Assembly (NCBI GenBank): GCA_018304295.1
Contig: JAGVWK010000044.1
Location: forward strand, 1-47,047
DNA length: 47,047 nucleotides
Reading direction: 5' to 3'
Source of the DNA: Microcaldota archaeon
GTDB taxonomy: Archaea; Micrarchaeota; Micrarchaeia; Anstonellales; Anstonellaceae
The first letter of the stretch is position 1, and the number at the start of each line of letters is the position of its first letter. The position numbers and the translations under genes were made by a program. The notes under the pieces are model-generated. The model worked only from the letters and a program-made list of their open reading frames with translations, was not told the DNA's origin and did no database searches. This document shows, one piece after another, positions 27,472 to 37,158 of the stretch.

Positions 27472-27783
27472 ATGGAAGAGCTTTCAAAAGACACGTTTTC
27501 AAAGGCAACCTCAAATGGCGTTGTTCTGGTGGATTTCTGGGCCCCATGGTGCGGCCCGTGCAAGATGCTCATGCCCACAATGGAAGCCCTCTCAACCGAA
27601 ATGGCAGGCAAGCTTGAAATAAAAAAGGTGAACGTGGACGAGCAGCAGGAGCTTGCCTCACAATTTGGCATCTCAAGCATCCCAACTCTCATGCTTTTCA
27701 AGGACGGCAAGCCCATCACAACGCGCGTTGGGGGCTCAAGCAAGGACGCGCTTAAAAAATGGCTTGAGCCATTCGTGCAATAG
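27472..27783 (+). CDS. trxA: Thioredoxin
   Basis: VLVDFWAPWCGPCKML active site; SSIPTLMLFKDGK cis-Pro region. Confidence 0.95.
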   Translation: MEELSKDTFSKATSNGVVLVDFWAPWCGPCKMLMPTMEALSTEMAGKLEIKKVNVDEQQELASQFGISSIPTLMLFKDGKPITTRVGGSSKDALKKWLEPFVQ

Positions 27784-27791
27784 GTGTGCTA

Positions 27792-29072
27792 ATGGATTAT
27801 ACTGTCCCAAAAGGCATGCGCGATTTCCTTCCCGCGCAGATGCACACGCGCCTTGAAGTGATGCGCAAAATAGAGGATGTTTTCCGCACATTTGGCTACC
27901 TTCCCCTTTCAACTCCCGCAATAGAGAAGCTTGAGGTTCTCCAAAAAAAAGGCGGGGAGGAAATAGAGGGCCAGATATTCCAAATAGGTGGAGGGATGGG
28001 GCAGGGCGGGATGGGGCTGCGCTTTGACCTCACAGTCCCACTTTGCCGCGTGGTTGCCTCCAACTCCTTTCCCCTTCCCTTTAAGCGCTATTGCATAGCT
28101 CCCGTATGGAGAAGGGAGGAACCACAAAAAGGGCGCTTTAGGGAGTTCTATCAGGCAGACGTTGATATAGTGGGCTCACCCTCCCCGCGCTGCGAGGCCG
28201 AGCTTCTTGCATGCGCAAAATACGCGCTTTACCAGCTTGGCTTTAAAGCCCCAAAAATAATGCTCAACAACCGCCACGTGCTAAACGCGCTTGCGCAAAA
28301 GTTGCAAATACCCCAAGACAAGCACAATGCGATGTTCCGCACGCTTGACAAGATAGGAAAGCAGCCCATTGAAAAAATAAAAGAGGAAATGGTGCAAAAG
28401 GGCATTTCCCAGAAGGCTGCAGGCGGGCTTGAACAATTCATCTCCTTTAGCGGCACAAACGAAAAAACAATCTCATTTGTAAGGGAAACCCTAGGTGATG
28501 TTGCAAGCGAGGGCGCAGGCGAGCTTGAAGCGGTTGTTGCGGAATGCAAAAATTACGGCTTTGAGCCGCAAATATCCCTGTCCCTTGTCCGCGGCCTTGA
28601 TTACTATACTGGAAGCGTGTTTGAAATTTCCGCATCCGACGAAATAGGCTCTGTTTCAGGAGGGGGAAGGTACGACCAAATGATAGGCACTTACGGCGCA
28701 CCCTTGCCCGCAGTCGGAATCTCCCTTGGGATAGAGCGCCTCATAACGCTGCTTGAGGGGAAAAAAACCAGCCAAAAAAGCGCGGTTGCGCGGCTTTTTA
28801 TTGCAAACGCAAAGCCCGAAGTTTTCCCCTACGCAATAGAAATCGCATGGGCGCTTCGCCAAAAAGGCATAAACTGCGAGGTTGATTTGCTTTCGCGCAA
28901 TTTGCGCAAGCAGTTTGACTATGCAAACTCAAGCGGCGTTTGCTTCATTGCAATAGTCGGGGAAAAGGAAAGGGCAGCCAAAAAGCTCACGCTGCGCGAC
29001 CTGCAAAGCGGGCAAGAGGAGCTTTGCACAGTTGATGAGGCAGCGGACAAAATACGCAATGATGCAAAATAA
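27792..29072 (+). CDS. hisS: Histidyl-tRNA synthetase
   Basis: VPKGMRDFLP, FDLTVPLCRVVA, REFYQADVDIVG, LVRGLDYYTGSVFE, GGGRYD, GISLGIERL. Confidence 0.95.
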   Translation: MDYTVPKGMRDFLPAQMHTRLEVMRKIEDVFRTFGYLPLSTPAIEKLEVLQKKGGEEIEGQIFQIGGGMGQGGMGLRFDLTVPLCRVVASNSFPLPFKRYCIAPVWRREEPQKGRFREFYQADVDIVGSPSPRCEAELLACAKYALYQLGFKAPKIMLNNRHVLNALAQKLQIPQDKHNAMFRTLDKIGKQPIEKIKEEMVQKGISQKAAGGLEQFISFSGTNEKTISFVRETLGDVASEGAGELEAVVAECKNYGFEPQISLSLVRGLDYYTGSVFEISASDEIGSVSGGGRYDQMIGTYGAPLPAVGISLGIERLITLLEGKKTSQKSAVARLFIANAKPEVFPYAIEIAWALRQKGINCEVDLLSRNLRKQFDYANSSGVCFIAIVGEKERAAKKLTLRDLQSGQEELCTVDEAADKIRNDAK

Positions 29073-29189
29073 GCAAGAATGCAAAACAAGCAGGCGCGAT
29101 AACTCAAGGCGCACGGGGTTGCATACGTGGCAAAGAACCCTTTTTGCGCTTTCAGGCCGGCACGGTGCAATGCGCGTAAAGTGAAACAC

Positions 29190-29594
29190 ATGGCAAAGAA
29201 CTCAATTGGCAGGATAGACGAGCGCGGAAGGCTGATAGTGCCAGCCTCTTTTCGCGAAATGCTTAACCTTAAGCCCAACTCAAACGTTCTCCTTCTCCTT
29301 GATGACGAGAACAAGACAGTCTCAATAGTGCCCTTTGCCGCAATGGGCGAGGAACTGCACCATTTGCGCCTTGAAATGGCGGACGCGCCGGGAACCCTCT
29401 CAAAAATACTCCTTCTTCTTGCAAAAGAGGGCGCGGATCTGATATGGAGCGAATCCGCAAGCAGAATGCGCGGTCAATCCGCAACCTACGAGGCGCTCCT
29501 TGATTTCACTTGCTGCAAAAAAAAGCCCGCAATGCTTGAAAAGCTCCTTCTCTCGCAAAAGCTGGCAAAAAGCGTGCAGATAAAAAAACTGTAA
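29190..29594 (+). CDS. AbrB-ACT fusion regulator
   Basis: MAKNSIGRIDERGRLIVPASFREMLNLKPNSNVLLLLDD (AbrB), then LRLEMADAPGTLSKILLLLAKEGADLIWS (ACT-like). Start refined from the 29127 ORF. Confidence 0.75.
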   Translation: MAKNSIGRIDERGRLIVPASFREMLNLKPNSNVLLLLDDENKTVSIVPFAAMGEELHHLRLEMADAPGTLSKILLLLAKEGADLIWSESASRMRGQSATYEALLDFTCCKKKPAMLEKLLLSQKLAKSVQIKKL

Positions 29595-29636
29595 TTTCCG
29601 TTTTCAAATCAAAATAGCGAAAGCCTTAAATACCTG

Positions 29637-29664
29637 TTTCCCCATAAAATGGGTATATGGGAAA
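29637..29664. promoter_or_regulatory. Imperfect inverted repeat downstream of a TATA-like element, upstream of hisD
   Basis: TTTCCCCATA (29637-29646) and TATGGGAAA (29656-29664), one bulged C. TTAAATA-like box just upstream. Confidence 0.5.
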
Positions 29665-29741
29665 AAAGTGGGATACAGAAGAAAAGCTTTCTCCTCATCA
29701 GTAGGGCACCCCACGCCCTTTCCGTGCAGAGCGTGTTGTTT

Positions 29742-31001
29742 ATGGCATTAGAATACAAACTATCGGATTGCGACCCGTCCTCCCTGCGCAAAAGCGCGCG
29801 CATAGGGGGGATTGCAGATAGCGTGCGGGAGATACTTTCAAATGTGAAAAGCAACGGCGACGAGGGAGTGCTCCTTTACGAGCGCAAGTTCGGCGGGATA
29901 CAAACGCAGGCGCAAATGCGCATCCCAAAAAGGAAATTGGAAGAGGCAAAGGAATGCATCCCAAAAAAACTGCTTGCCGCCCTTGGGTTTGCAGCCAAAA
30001 ACATACGGGAAGCCGCCCTTGCATCACTTCCGCAAGAAAAAACAATTGAAAACCAATATGCAAAAATAACACAAAAGCCCGTCCCAATAAAAAGCGCAGG
30101 AATCTACGCGCCCGGAGGAAAGGCAGCATACCCTTCCACCGTCCTTATGTGTGCAATCCCTGCAAAAGTTGCAGGCGTGGAAAAAACAATCTTGTGCTCC
30201 CCTTCCCCAACAAACGCAGTGCTTGCAGCATGCGCAATCGCAGGCATAAGGGAGGTTTATGCAATAGGGGGCGCACAGGCAATAGCTGCAATGGCGTATG
30301 GGACAAAAACAGTCCCCAAGGTGCAGAAAATAGCTGGCCCTGGGAACGCGTACGTTACAGAGGCAAAGCGCCAAGTGCGAAGCGAAAGCTGCGACATAGA
30401 CATGCTCGCAGGCCCAACCGAAGTGCTCATAATAGCAGATGAAAGCGCAAACGCGCGCATAATCGCAGCAGACTGCCTTGCGCAGCTTGAGCACGGCGAA
30501 GATTCCATTGCAGTCGTGGTGTGCAAAAAGCAAATGGCAGCCGCAATAAAAAAGGAGGCTTTTTTGCAGGCAAAAACACTTCCCAGAAGCGCAATCCTTG
30601 AAAAATCACTGCAAAATCTTTTCCTGCTCACAACGGATTTTGAAAATTTGCGCCAGATTGCAAATTTTTCCAACGAGTTCGCCCCGGAGCACCTTGAGCT
30701 TCAAATGGAAAACCCTGCAACACTGCTGCCGCTGCTGCGCTACGCAGGCGCGATTTTCGCAGGCGTTAATTCCTGCGAGGCATTCGGGGACTACTGCGTT
30801 GGCTCAAACCACGTGCTGCCGACAGGGGGGAGCGCAAAATTCGCATGCGGGCTGTCCGTTTCCTCCTTCATGAAAACAATGGAAATAATAGAAGTGAAAA
30901 AGAGCGCCCTTGCGCAGCTTGCGCAAAACTCGGCGGAAATTGCAAATGCGGAAGGCCTGCAGGCGCACGCAAAAAGCGCGCTTGCAAGGGTGGAAAAATG
31001 A
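29742..31001 (+). CDS. hisD: Histidinol dehydrogenase
   Basis: AGIYAPGGKAAYPSTVLMCAIPAKVAGV, AGPGNAYVTEAKRQV, DMLAGPTEVLIIAD, NEFAPEHLEL, GDYCVGSNHVLPTGG. Start refined to MALEYK. Confidence 0.95.
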   Translation: MALEYKLSDCDPSSLRKSARIGGIADSVREILSNVKSNGDEGVLLYERKFGGIQTQAQMRIPKRKLEEAKECIPKKLLAALGFAAKNIREAALASLPQEKTIENQYAKITQKPVPIKSAGIYAPGGKAAYPSTVLMCAIPAKVAGVEKTILCSPSPTNAVLAACAIAGIREVYAIGGAQAIAAMAYGTKTVPKVQKIAGPGNAYVTEAKRQVRSESCDIDMLAGPTEVLIIADESANARIIAADCLAQLEHGEDSIAVVVCKKQMAAAIKKEAFLQAKTLPRSAILEKSLQNLFLLTTDFENLRQIANFSNEFAPEHLELQMENPATLLPLLRYAGAIFAGVNSCEAFGDYCVGSNHVLPTGGSAKFACGLSVSSFMKTMEIIEVKKSALAQLAQNSAEIANAEGLQAHAKSALARVEK

Positions 31002-32755
31002 ACCTGGCAGAAAAGCTTGCACGCAAAGAGGTTGCCCGGCTTAGCCCCTATGTGTGCGCACGCGATTTGTACAAAAATGGCAAAATAATGCTTGATGCGA
31101 ACGAGAATTTGTTTGGCCCAAGCGTAGCGAAAGCGCCCTTTGGCATAGCGCTTAACCGCTACCCGGACTCAAGCCAAGGCGCGCTGCGCAAAGCGATTGC
31201 AAAATATGCAAAAGTGGAAGCTGAAAACATACTGGTTGGAAACGGTTCAGATGAGATAATAGACCTTGCAATGCGCACGTTTGTTTCCTCAGGGGAGAAC
31301 ATAATAAGCGTGGAGCCCGGCTACTCAATGTACGAAGTGTGCGCAAAGGCGCAGGGTGCAAATGTAAAACGCGTGCTTCTGGGCAAGGATTTCCGGCTTG
31401 ATTCCAATGCGGTCTTGCAGGCCGTTGATGAAAAAACAAAAATTATTTTCATAGTTTCCCCAAACAGCCCGGTTGGCTGCGAAATGGAACTGGAGGCAAT
31501 CCTCAAGCTTGTGCGCTCTGCACGCGCACTCGTATTTGTGGACGAGGCCTACATAGAGTTTGGCGGCATTTCGCTTGCGCAGGAAGTGCGAAAATACCCG
31601 AACCTGATAGTTTCGCGCACACTCTCAAAGGCATGGGGCTTGGCAGGCATACGCGTCGGATATGCCATTGCCTCAAAACAAGCCATATCCCTCATGCGCC
31701 GCATCAAGCCCCCATACAACGTGAATTCTCTCTCCGCTGCAATCGCGCTTGAAGCGGTTGCAAAAAATTCCGCAAGAATGCGCAAAAACGCTGAAAGAAT
31801 ACGCGGCGAGAGGGAAAAACTTGCAAAAAAACTCGCTGCGCTCGGGTTTTTTGTTTTCCCTTCGGTATGCAACTTCCTTCTTGTGCGCCCGCCCCAAACT
31901 TCCATTTCCGCAGGCAGGATGCAAAAGGCGCTTGCGCAAAAAGGCATAATAGTGCGCGACCGCTCAAACATGCCGCTTTTGCAAAACACATTCAGGATAA
32001 CAATCGGCACCCAGGAACAGAATGCGCAGCTCGTGTCTGGGATAAAAAAGCTCATGGGCGCAAACTTTGACGCAGTGCTTTTTGACATGGACGGCGTGCT
32101 TGTGGACGTAAGTGCCTCTTATCGCGTTGCAATAGAAAAAGCCGCGAACAAGTATTTCCAAAAAACAGGCATGGACTGCAAAATTTTGCAAGCGGACGTT
32201 TCAAAAATAAAATCAATAAGCGGCTTCAACAACGACTGGGATGCAACCTATGCTCTTGTGAATGCGCAAAAGAGCTGCACAAGGGCGGAGGATGCGAAAC
32301 CTCTAACTGAAAAGGAAAAGAAAAGCCCCCTCTACGCAGAACTCAGGGAATTTTTCCAAAACTTCTATCTGGGCGGCCTTATGCAAAAAGAAAAGCCGCT
32401 CATAAGCACCCGCACCTTAAACGCGCTGTGCGCCGCCGGCTTGCAAATGTGCCTAGTGACAGGCAGGCCGCGCAAAGAGGCGCAGTTCGCAATAGAAAAT
32501 AACAAGTGGGAAAAATATTTCCCCAAAGGCAGCATTGTTGCCCTTGAAGACTGCGAATATGAAAAGCCAAACCCGGCCCCGCTTCTTCTTGCAATGAAAA
32601 AGCTGCGCGCAAAAAACCCGATTTACGTCGGGGACAGCATTTCGGACGTTGCAGCATGCAAAAGCGCAAGCTTGCGCTGCATAAGCGTGCGCAATGAAAT
32701 AAAAGCGGATTTCAATGTGCCCGCCACTGATGATATCTTGGAGGTCCTTCTATGA
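30998..32755 (+). CDS. hisC: Histidinol-phosphate aminotransferase fused to HAD-family phosphatase
   Basis: HisC: LDANENLFGPS, NRYPDSSQGALRKAIAKY, VGNGSDEIIDL, FVDEAYIEF, SRTLSKAWGLAGIRVGYA. HAD: FDAVLFDMDGVLVD, LVTGRPRKEAQ, YVGDSISDV. One uninterrupted ORF. Confidence 0.92.
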   Translation: MNLAEKLARKEVARLSPYVCARDLYKNGKIMLDANENLFGPSVAKAPFGIALNRYPDSSQGALRKAIAKYAKVEAENILVGNGSDEIIDLAMRTFVSSGENIISVEPGYSMYEVCAKAQGANVKRVLLGKDFRLDSNAVLQAVDEKTKIIFIVSPNSPVGCEMELEAILKLVRSARALVFVDEAYIEFGGISLAQEVRKYPNLIVSRTLSKAWGLAGIRVGYAIASKQAISLMRRIKPPYNVNSLSAAIALEAVAKNSARMRKNAERIRGEREKLAKKLAALGFFVFPSVCNFLLVRPPQTSISAGRMQKALAQKGIIVRDRSNMPLLQNTFRITIGTQEQNAQLVSGIKKLMGANFDAVLFDMDGVLVDVSASYRVAIEKAANKYFQKTGMDCKILQADVSKIKSISGFNNDWDATYALVNAQKSCTRAEDAKPLTEKEKKSPLYAELREFFQNFYLGGLMQKEKPLISTRTLNALCAAGLQMCLVTGRPRKEAQFAIENNKWEKYFPKGSIVALEDCEYEKPNPAPLLLAMKKLRAKNPIYVGDSISDVAACKSASLRCISVRNEIKADFNVPATDDILEVLL

Positions 32756-33345
32756 GAAGCGCAAAAATACAAAGAAGCACAAAGGAAACGCAAATCTCCC
32801 TTGAGCTTAACCTTGATGGAAGCGGCGAAGCCTCAGTGCAAACCGGAATAGGTTTCCTTGACCACATGCTCATCTCCTTTGCAAGGCACGGCCTCTTTGA
32901 CCTCACGCTCAGTGCAAAGGGCGACTTGGAAGTGGACCAGCACCACCTAGTGGAGGACGCTGGCATTTGCTTAGGCGAAGCCTTTTCGCAGGCGCTAGGG
33001 GACAAGAGGGGAATTTCACGCGCAGGCTCTTTCGTGTTCGCCTACCCGATGGACGAGACGCTCTCATGCGTTGCGCTTGATTTTGGCGGGCGCGCATTGC
33101 TGAACTTTGACGCTTGCTTTAAGCGTGAGTTTATCGGCGAGCTCCAATCCGACCTTGTAAGGGAGTTTTTCGCAGGCTTTGTGCAGGGGGCAAAGTGCAA
33201 CCTTCACATACGCAATCTCTACGACGGGAACGACCACCACAAGTGCGAAGGGATTTTCAAGGGCTTTGCAAAAGCCCTTTCCCAAGCGGTTAGCGTGAGC
33301 AAGAACTCAGAAGGGAAAATTCCAAGCACAAAAGGGGTAATCTGA
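32752..33345 (+). CDS. hisB: Imidazoleglycerol-phosphate dehydratase
   Basis: TGIGFLDHMLISFARHGLFDL, VDQHHLVEDAGICLGEAF, GNDHHKCEGIFKGFAKAL. Confidence 0.95.
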   Translation: MRSAKIQRSTKETQISLELNLDGSGEASVQTGIGFLDHMLISFARHGLFDLTLSAKGDLEVDQHHLVEDAGICLGEAFSQALGDKRGISRAGSFVFAYPMDETLSCVALDFGGRALLNFDACFKREFIGELQSDLVREFFAGFVQGAKCNLHIRNLYDGNDHHKCEGIFKGFAKALSQAVSVSKNSEGKIPSTKGVI

Positions 33346-34181
33346 TGGACACTTTGAAAATAGCAATACCGAACAAGGGAAGGTTGCGCGAGCCTTCGCT
33401 TGCGCTTCTTCGCGCCTCCGGGATAGAAATAGAGGAGCCCAACGGCTCGCTATTTGCAAAAAGCCCGGATGGGAGCGCAACAATACTCTTTGCGCGCGCA
33501 GACGACGTCCCAAAGTACGTAGAGAGCGGCGCTGCGGACTGCGGCATAACCGGCACGGACATGATAGAAGAGGCGGGCGCAAAAGTGCAGCAGCTCTGCT
33601 CCCTTGGCTTTGGCAAATGCAGGATTTCACTTGCTGCAAAAAAAGGCGCAACCCTGCGCTCCCTTGAGGGCAAGACAATCGCAACCCGCCTGCCAAATAC
33701 CGCCTCCTCATTTTTTGCCTCAAAAGGCATGAAAATGAAAATCCTCAAGGTCGCAGGTGCAACAGAGCTCACCCCATACCTTGGGGTTGCGGACGCGATA
33801 GTTGACCAAGTGAGCACAGGCGCAACCCTTGCACTTCACGGCCTTTGCGAGCTTGAAAAAATAATGGATTCGCAGGCAGTGCTGATATGCTCCAAATCCT
33901 CAATGCAAAAGGCGGAGGAGCTTGCGCTCTCAATAAAGGGAGTGCTGCTTGCCGAAGAGAAAGCATATCTAATGCTCAACGTGGATGAGAAAAGCCTTGA
34001 GGCGGTTGCAAATTTGCTTGGCGGGATGAAATCCCCGACAATGATGCCATTGGCAGCAAAAGGAATGTATGCATTGCACTCTGTTGTTTTGCGCAGGGGC
34101 GTAAATTCGCTCATCTACAAGCTAAAAAAAGCAGGGGCAAGCGACATTCTGCTCCTCAACATTGAGCGTATAGTGAAGTGA
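33345..34181 (+). CDS. hisG: ATP phosphoribosyltransferase
   Basis: KIAIPNKGRLREPSLALL, DCGITGTDMIEEAG, ATRLPNTASSFF, VADAIVDQVSTGATL, plus a C-terminal regulatory-type region. Confidence 0.93.
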   Translation: MDTLKIAIPNKGRLREPSLALLRASGIEIEEPNGSLFAKSPDGSATILFARADDVPKYVESGAADCGITGTDMIEEAGAKVQQLCSLGFGKCRISLAAKKGATLRSLEGKTIATRLPNTASSFFASKGMKMKILKVAGATELTPYLGVADAIVDQVSTGATLALHGLCELEKIMDSQAVLICSKSSMQKAEELALSIKGVLLAEEKAYLMLNVDEKSLEAVANLLGGMKSPTMMPLAAKGMYALHSVVLRRGVNSLIYKLKKAGASDILLLNIERIVK

Positions 34182-34185
34182 GCGC

Positions 34186-34998
34186 ATGGGAACAAACGCA
34201 CCAACACAAGCCCGCAAGCGCGCAAAGCCCCAACGCGCAGGGCAAATGCTCAAGCGCGCTTTCATGCGCGCACAACGCATGCGCACAAAGCCAAAAATCG
34301 CAATAATTGACTATGGCGCAGGCAACATTGCAAGCGTGGCAAACGCGCTGGAAAAATGCGGCGCAAAAACAATTATCGCAAAAACGCCCGCAGCAATGGA
34401 AACCAGCGGTATTCAGACGCGAAAAGCAGCAACGCAAAACAGCGATGTGCAGGCGCAAAAGGGCGCAAAAACCTCTTCGGCTGCAAAGTTTGCCGCCTGC
34501 CTTCAAAAAGCGGACGCAATCGTGCTTCCGGGCGTGGGCTCCTTTTCATGCGCAAAAAACATTTCAAAAATACGCGCACCGCTTCTTGCCGCCATGGAAA
34601 AAAAGCCCTTTTTTGGCATTTGCCTTGGAATGCAGCTTCTCTTTTCCAATAGCGAGGAGGCAAAAGGAAGCGGGCTCGGAATTTTTGAAGGAAAAGTGCG
34701 CAGGCTAAAATGCAAAAAGCTTCCAAACGTGGGCTGGAGAAGCATAAGCATCAAGGGCAAAAGCCTCCTTTTTGCAGGCATAAAAAAACCGGTTTTTTAT
34801 TTCTGCCACTCCTACGCAATAAGGGGGAGCAAACGCACAAGCGCGCTTTCATGCGCAGGCAGCGACAAGTTTGTTTGCGCGCTTGAAAAGGGAAACACTT
34901 TCGCAGTGCAGTTCCACCCTGAGAAAAGCGGCCCAAACGGGCTTAAGCTTTTGAGCAATTTCGTAAAGATAGTTCAAGGTGCGTCCAAATGCAGATAA
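34186..34998 (+). CDS. hisH: Imidazole glycerol phosphate synthase glutaminase subunit
   Basis: IAIIDYGAGNIASVANAL, IVLPGVGSF, FFGICLGMQLLF, NVGWRSI, FCHSYAI, AVQFHPEKSG. Start may be 34279. Confidence 0.92.
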   Translation: MGTNAPTQARKRAKPQRAGQMLKRAFMRAQRMRTKPKIAIIDYGAGNIASVANALEKCGAKTIIAKTPAAMETSGIQTRKAATQNSDVQAQKGAKTSSAAKFAACLQKADAIVLPGVGSFSCAKNISKIRAPLLAAMEKKPFFGICLGMQLLFSNSEEAKGSGLGIFEGKVRRLKCKKLPNVGWRSISIKGKSLLFAGIKKPVFYFCHSYAIRGSKRTSALSCAGSDKFVCALEKGNTFAVQFHPEKSGPNGLKLLSNFVKIVQGASKCR

Positions 34999-35684
34999 TA
35001 CCGGCAATTGACATATTGGGGAAAAAATGCGTGCGCCTCACGCAAGGGGATTTCTCCCGCCCTAGGCAGTTTTCCGCCTCCCCAGCGGAAGTTGCGCGCA
35101 CCTTTGTTTCCCAAGGCGCAGCCCTTGTGCACGTTGTTGATTTGGACGGGGCAAAAATGGGCAAACTGGCAAACTTTGACATCCTTGACCAGCTCAGCTA
35201 CATCTGTCGCATGCAAATAGGCGGCGGGATACGCGACATGCAAGGCGTGAACAAGATACTCTCATTGGCGGCAACACCCATACTCTCAACCGCAGCACTT
35301 AACGAAAAATTCCTCCTTTCCCTTGCACCCATAAAAAGCAAAATCGCAATCGCAATAGACGCGCGCGAAGGAAAAGTCGCAACAGAGGGCTGGCTGAAAA
35401 ACACGCAAATAGACGCACTTGAGTTTGCAAAAACCGCATCAAAATGCGCAGGCCGCATAATATTCACCCAAATCTCCCGCGACGGCACGCTGGAGGGGCC
35501 AGACATTGACGCGCTAAAGAAAATGAGGCAGGCTGTGAAAATAAAGCTCATTGCCTCAGGCGGCATTTCCTCTCTGGAGGATGTTCTGGAAGTGAAAAAA
35601 GCAGGCGCTGACGGCTGCATAATAGGAAAGGCGCTCTACATTGGCAAAATTGATTTGAAAGAGGCAATAAAAGCCGCAAAATAG
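34989..35684 (+). CDS. hisA: HisA isomerase
   Basis: IIPAIDILGKKCVRLTQGDFS, LVHVVDLDGAK, GGGIRD, ISRDGTLEGPDI, ASGGISSLEDV. Confidence 0.93.
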   Translation: MQIIPAIDILGKKCVRLTQGDFSRPRQFSASPAEVARTFVSQGAALVHVVDLDGAKMGKLANFDILDQLSYICRMQIGGGIRDMQGVNKILSLAATPILSTAALNEKFLLSLAPIKSKIAIAIDAREGKVATEGWLKNTQIDALEFAKTASKCAGRIIFTQISRDGTLEGPDIDALKKMRQAVKIKLIASGGISSLEDVLEVKKAGADGCIIGKALYIGKIDLKEAIKAAK

Positions 35685-35727
35685 TGCGGCACGTGCGCAG
35701 CAGGCAAGCTGCAAAAAAGGTTTTCAC

Positions 35728-36480
35728 ATGCAATACAAGAGAATAATCCCGTGCCTTGACGTGAAATGCGGCCAAGTAGTAAAAGGAAAGTCCTTCAGGC
35801 GCTTAGCGTATGCAGGGGATGCGCTCTCTTTGGCAAAAAAATACTGCGAGCAGGGAGCCGACGAGCTTGTTTTCCTTGACATCGCAGCGTCCGCGCAGGG
35901 GCGAAGCACATATTCGCGCCTCACGCGCAAAGTTGCGCAGGAAATTTTCATCCCTTTCACTGTGGGGGGCGGGATACGCACTCTTGAAGATGCCGCGCAA
36001 ATCCTCCAAAACGGCGCTGACAAGATTTCCATCAACACTGCGGCAGTTGAAAACCCACTGCTCATCCCCCAGATAGCGGAAAAATTCGGCTCGCAGGCGG
36101 TTGTAGTTGCGATTGACGCAAAAAGAAATGCCAAGGGATGGTCTGTTTTCACGTACGGAGGAAGAAAAGATACTGGCATTGATGCAGTAAAATGGGCAAA
36201 AAAAGCAGCCTCCCTTGGGGCAGGCGAAATACTGCTCACCAGCATGGACCAAGACGGCACAAATTCAGGATACGACATTGCATTGAGTTCTGCGGTTTGC
36301 GCGGCGGCAAATATCCCGCTAATAGCTTCGGGGGGCGCGGGCAGCGCAAAAGACATTTGCTCAGTTTTCAAAGCCGGTGCGGATGCCGCACTCCTTGCAG
36401 GCATATTGCACAGGAACGAAACAACAATCCCGAGGCTGAAAAAACAAGTCGCAAGCGCGGGCATTCCCATGCGCACATGA
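35728..36480 (+). CDS. hisF: HisF cyclase subunit
   Basis: RIIPCLDVKCGQVVKGKSF, ELVFLDIAAS, FTVGGGIRTLED, ILLTSMDQDGTNSGYD, ASGGAGSAKDI. Confidence 0.95.
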   Translation: MQYKRIIPCLDVKCGQVVKGKSFRRLAYAGDALSLAKKYCEQGADELVFLDIAASAQGRSTYSRLTRKVAQEIFIPFTVGGGIRTLEDAAQILQNGADKISINTAAVENPLLIPQIAEKFGSQAVVVAIDAKRNAKGWSVFTYGGRKDTGIDAVKWAKKAASLGAGEILLTSMDQDGTNSGYDIALSSAVCAAANIPLIASGGAGSAKDICSVFKAGADAALLAGILHRNETTIPRLKKQVASAGIPMRT

Positions 36481-36489
36481 GGCGAATTT

Positions 36490-37122
36490 ATGAAATTTTC
36501 AAAGAAAAAAGCAAACGCATTTTCAAATTCCGTTGATTTTTCCAAGTGCAACGGGCTGGCGTGCGCAGTTGCGCAAAGCGCTTCAAAGGACGTTCTTATG
36601 GTTGCCTTTATGGACAAAAAGGCGCTTCTGCTCACGCTCACGACCGGCTTTATGCACTATTTTAGCAGAAGCAGAAAGCGCATTTGGAGAAAGGGCGAAG
36701 AAAGCGGCAACGTGCAGCAAGTGCTTGGCGTGAAAAAGGACTGCGACTCTGATGCGCTCCTCTTTACTGTACTGCAAAAAGGCCCAGCATGCCACACAGG
36801 GGAAAAAACCTGCTTTGGGAAGCCGCAATTTGATTTGCTCTCCCTGATGCAGCTAATAGAAGAAAGGAAAAAGAGCGCTCCAATGGGCTCTTACACAAAA
36901 AAGCTCCTGTGCAGCAAAAAGCTTGCAATCGCAAAGGTGCGCGAGGAGGCGGCAGAGCTAATAGAGGCAGCCCAAAAGAAAGGCAAAAAAGACATTGCAT
37001 GGGAGGCATGCGATTTGCTCTTTCACGCCCTTGCGCTGGCAGGCGCGTGCGGCGTGCCATCTGCGCGCATAAACAGGGAGCTTGCAAGAAGGAACAATCC
37101 CAAAAAGGAAACAAATGCTTAA
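36490..37122 (+). CDS. hisI: HisI-HisE bifunctional phosphoribosyl-AMP cyclohydrolase / phosphoribosyl-ATP pyrophosphohydrolase
   Basis: [68 protein letters not shown], then [13 protein letters not shown]...[14 protein letters not shown]. Confidence 0.93.
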   Translation: MKFSKKKANAFSNSVDFSKCNGLACAVAQSASKDVLMVAFMDKKALLLTLTTGFMHYFSRSRKRIWRKGEESGNVQQVLGVKKDCDSDALLFTVLQKGPACHTGEKTCFGKPQFDLLSLMQLIEERKKSAPMGSYTKKLLCSKKLAIAKVREEAAELIEAAQKKGKKDIAWEACDLLFHALALAGACGVPSARINRELARRNNPKKETNA

Positions 37123-37158
37123 AAACCTCCAATCCCATCTACTAACGGAGTGCTTTTT

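Noticed and set aside
29660-29741. Possible histidine leader peptide in the hisD upstream region
   Set aside because: The in-frame sequence upstream of MALEYK contains only one His, so classic His-codon attenuation is unsupported.
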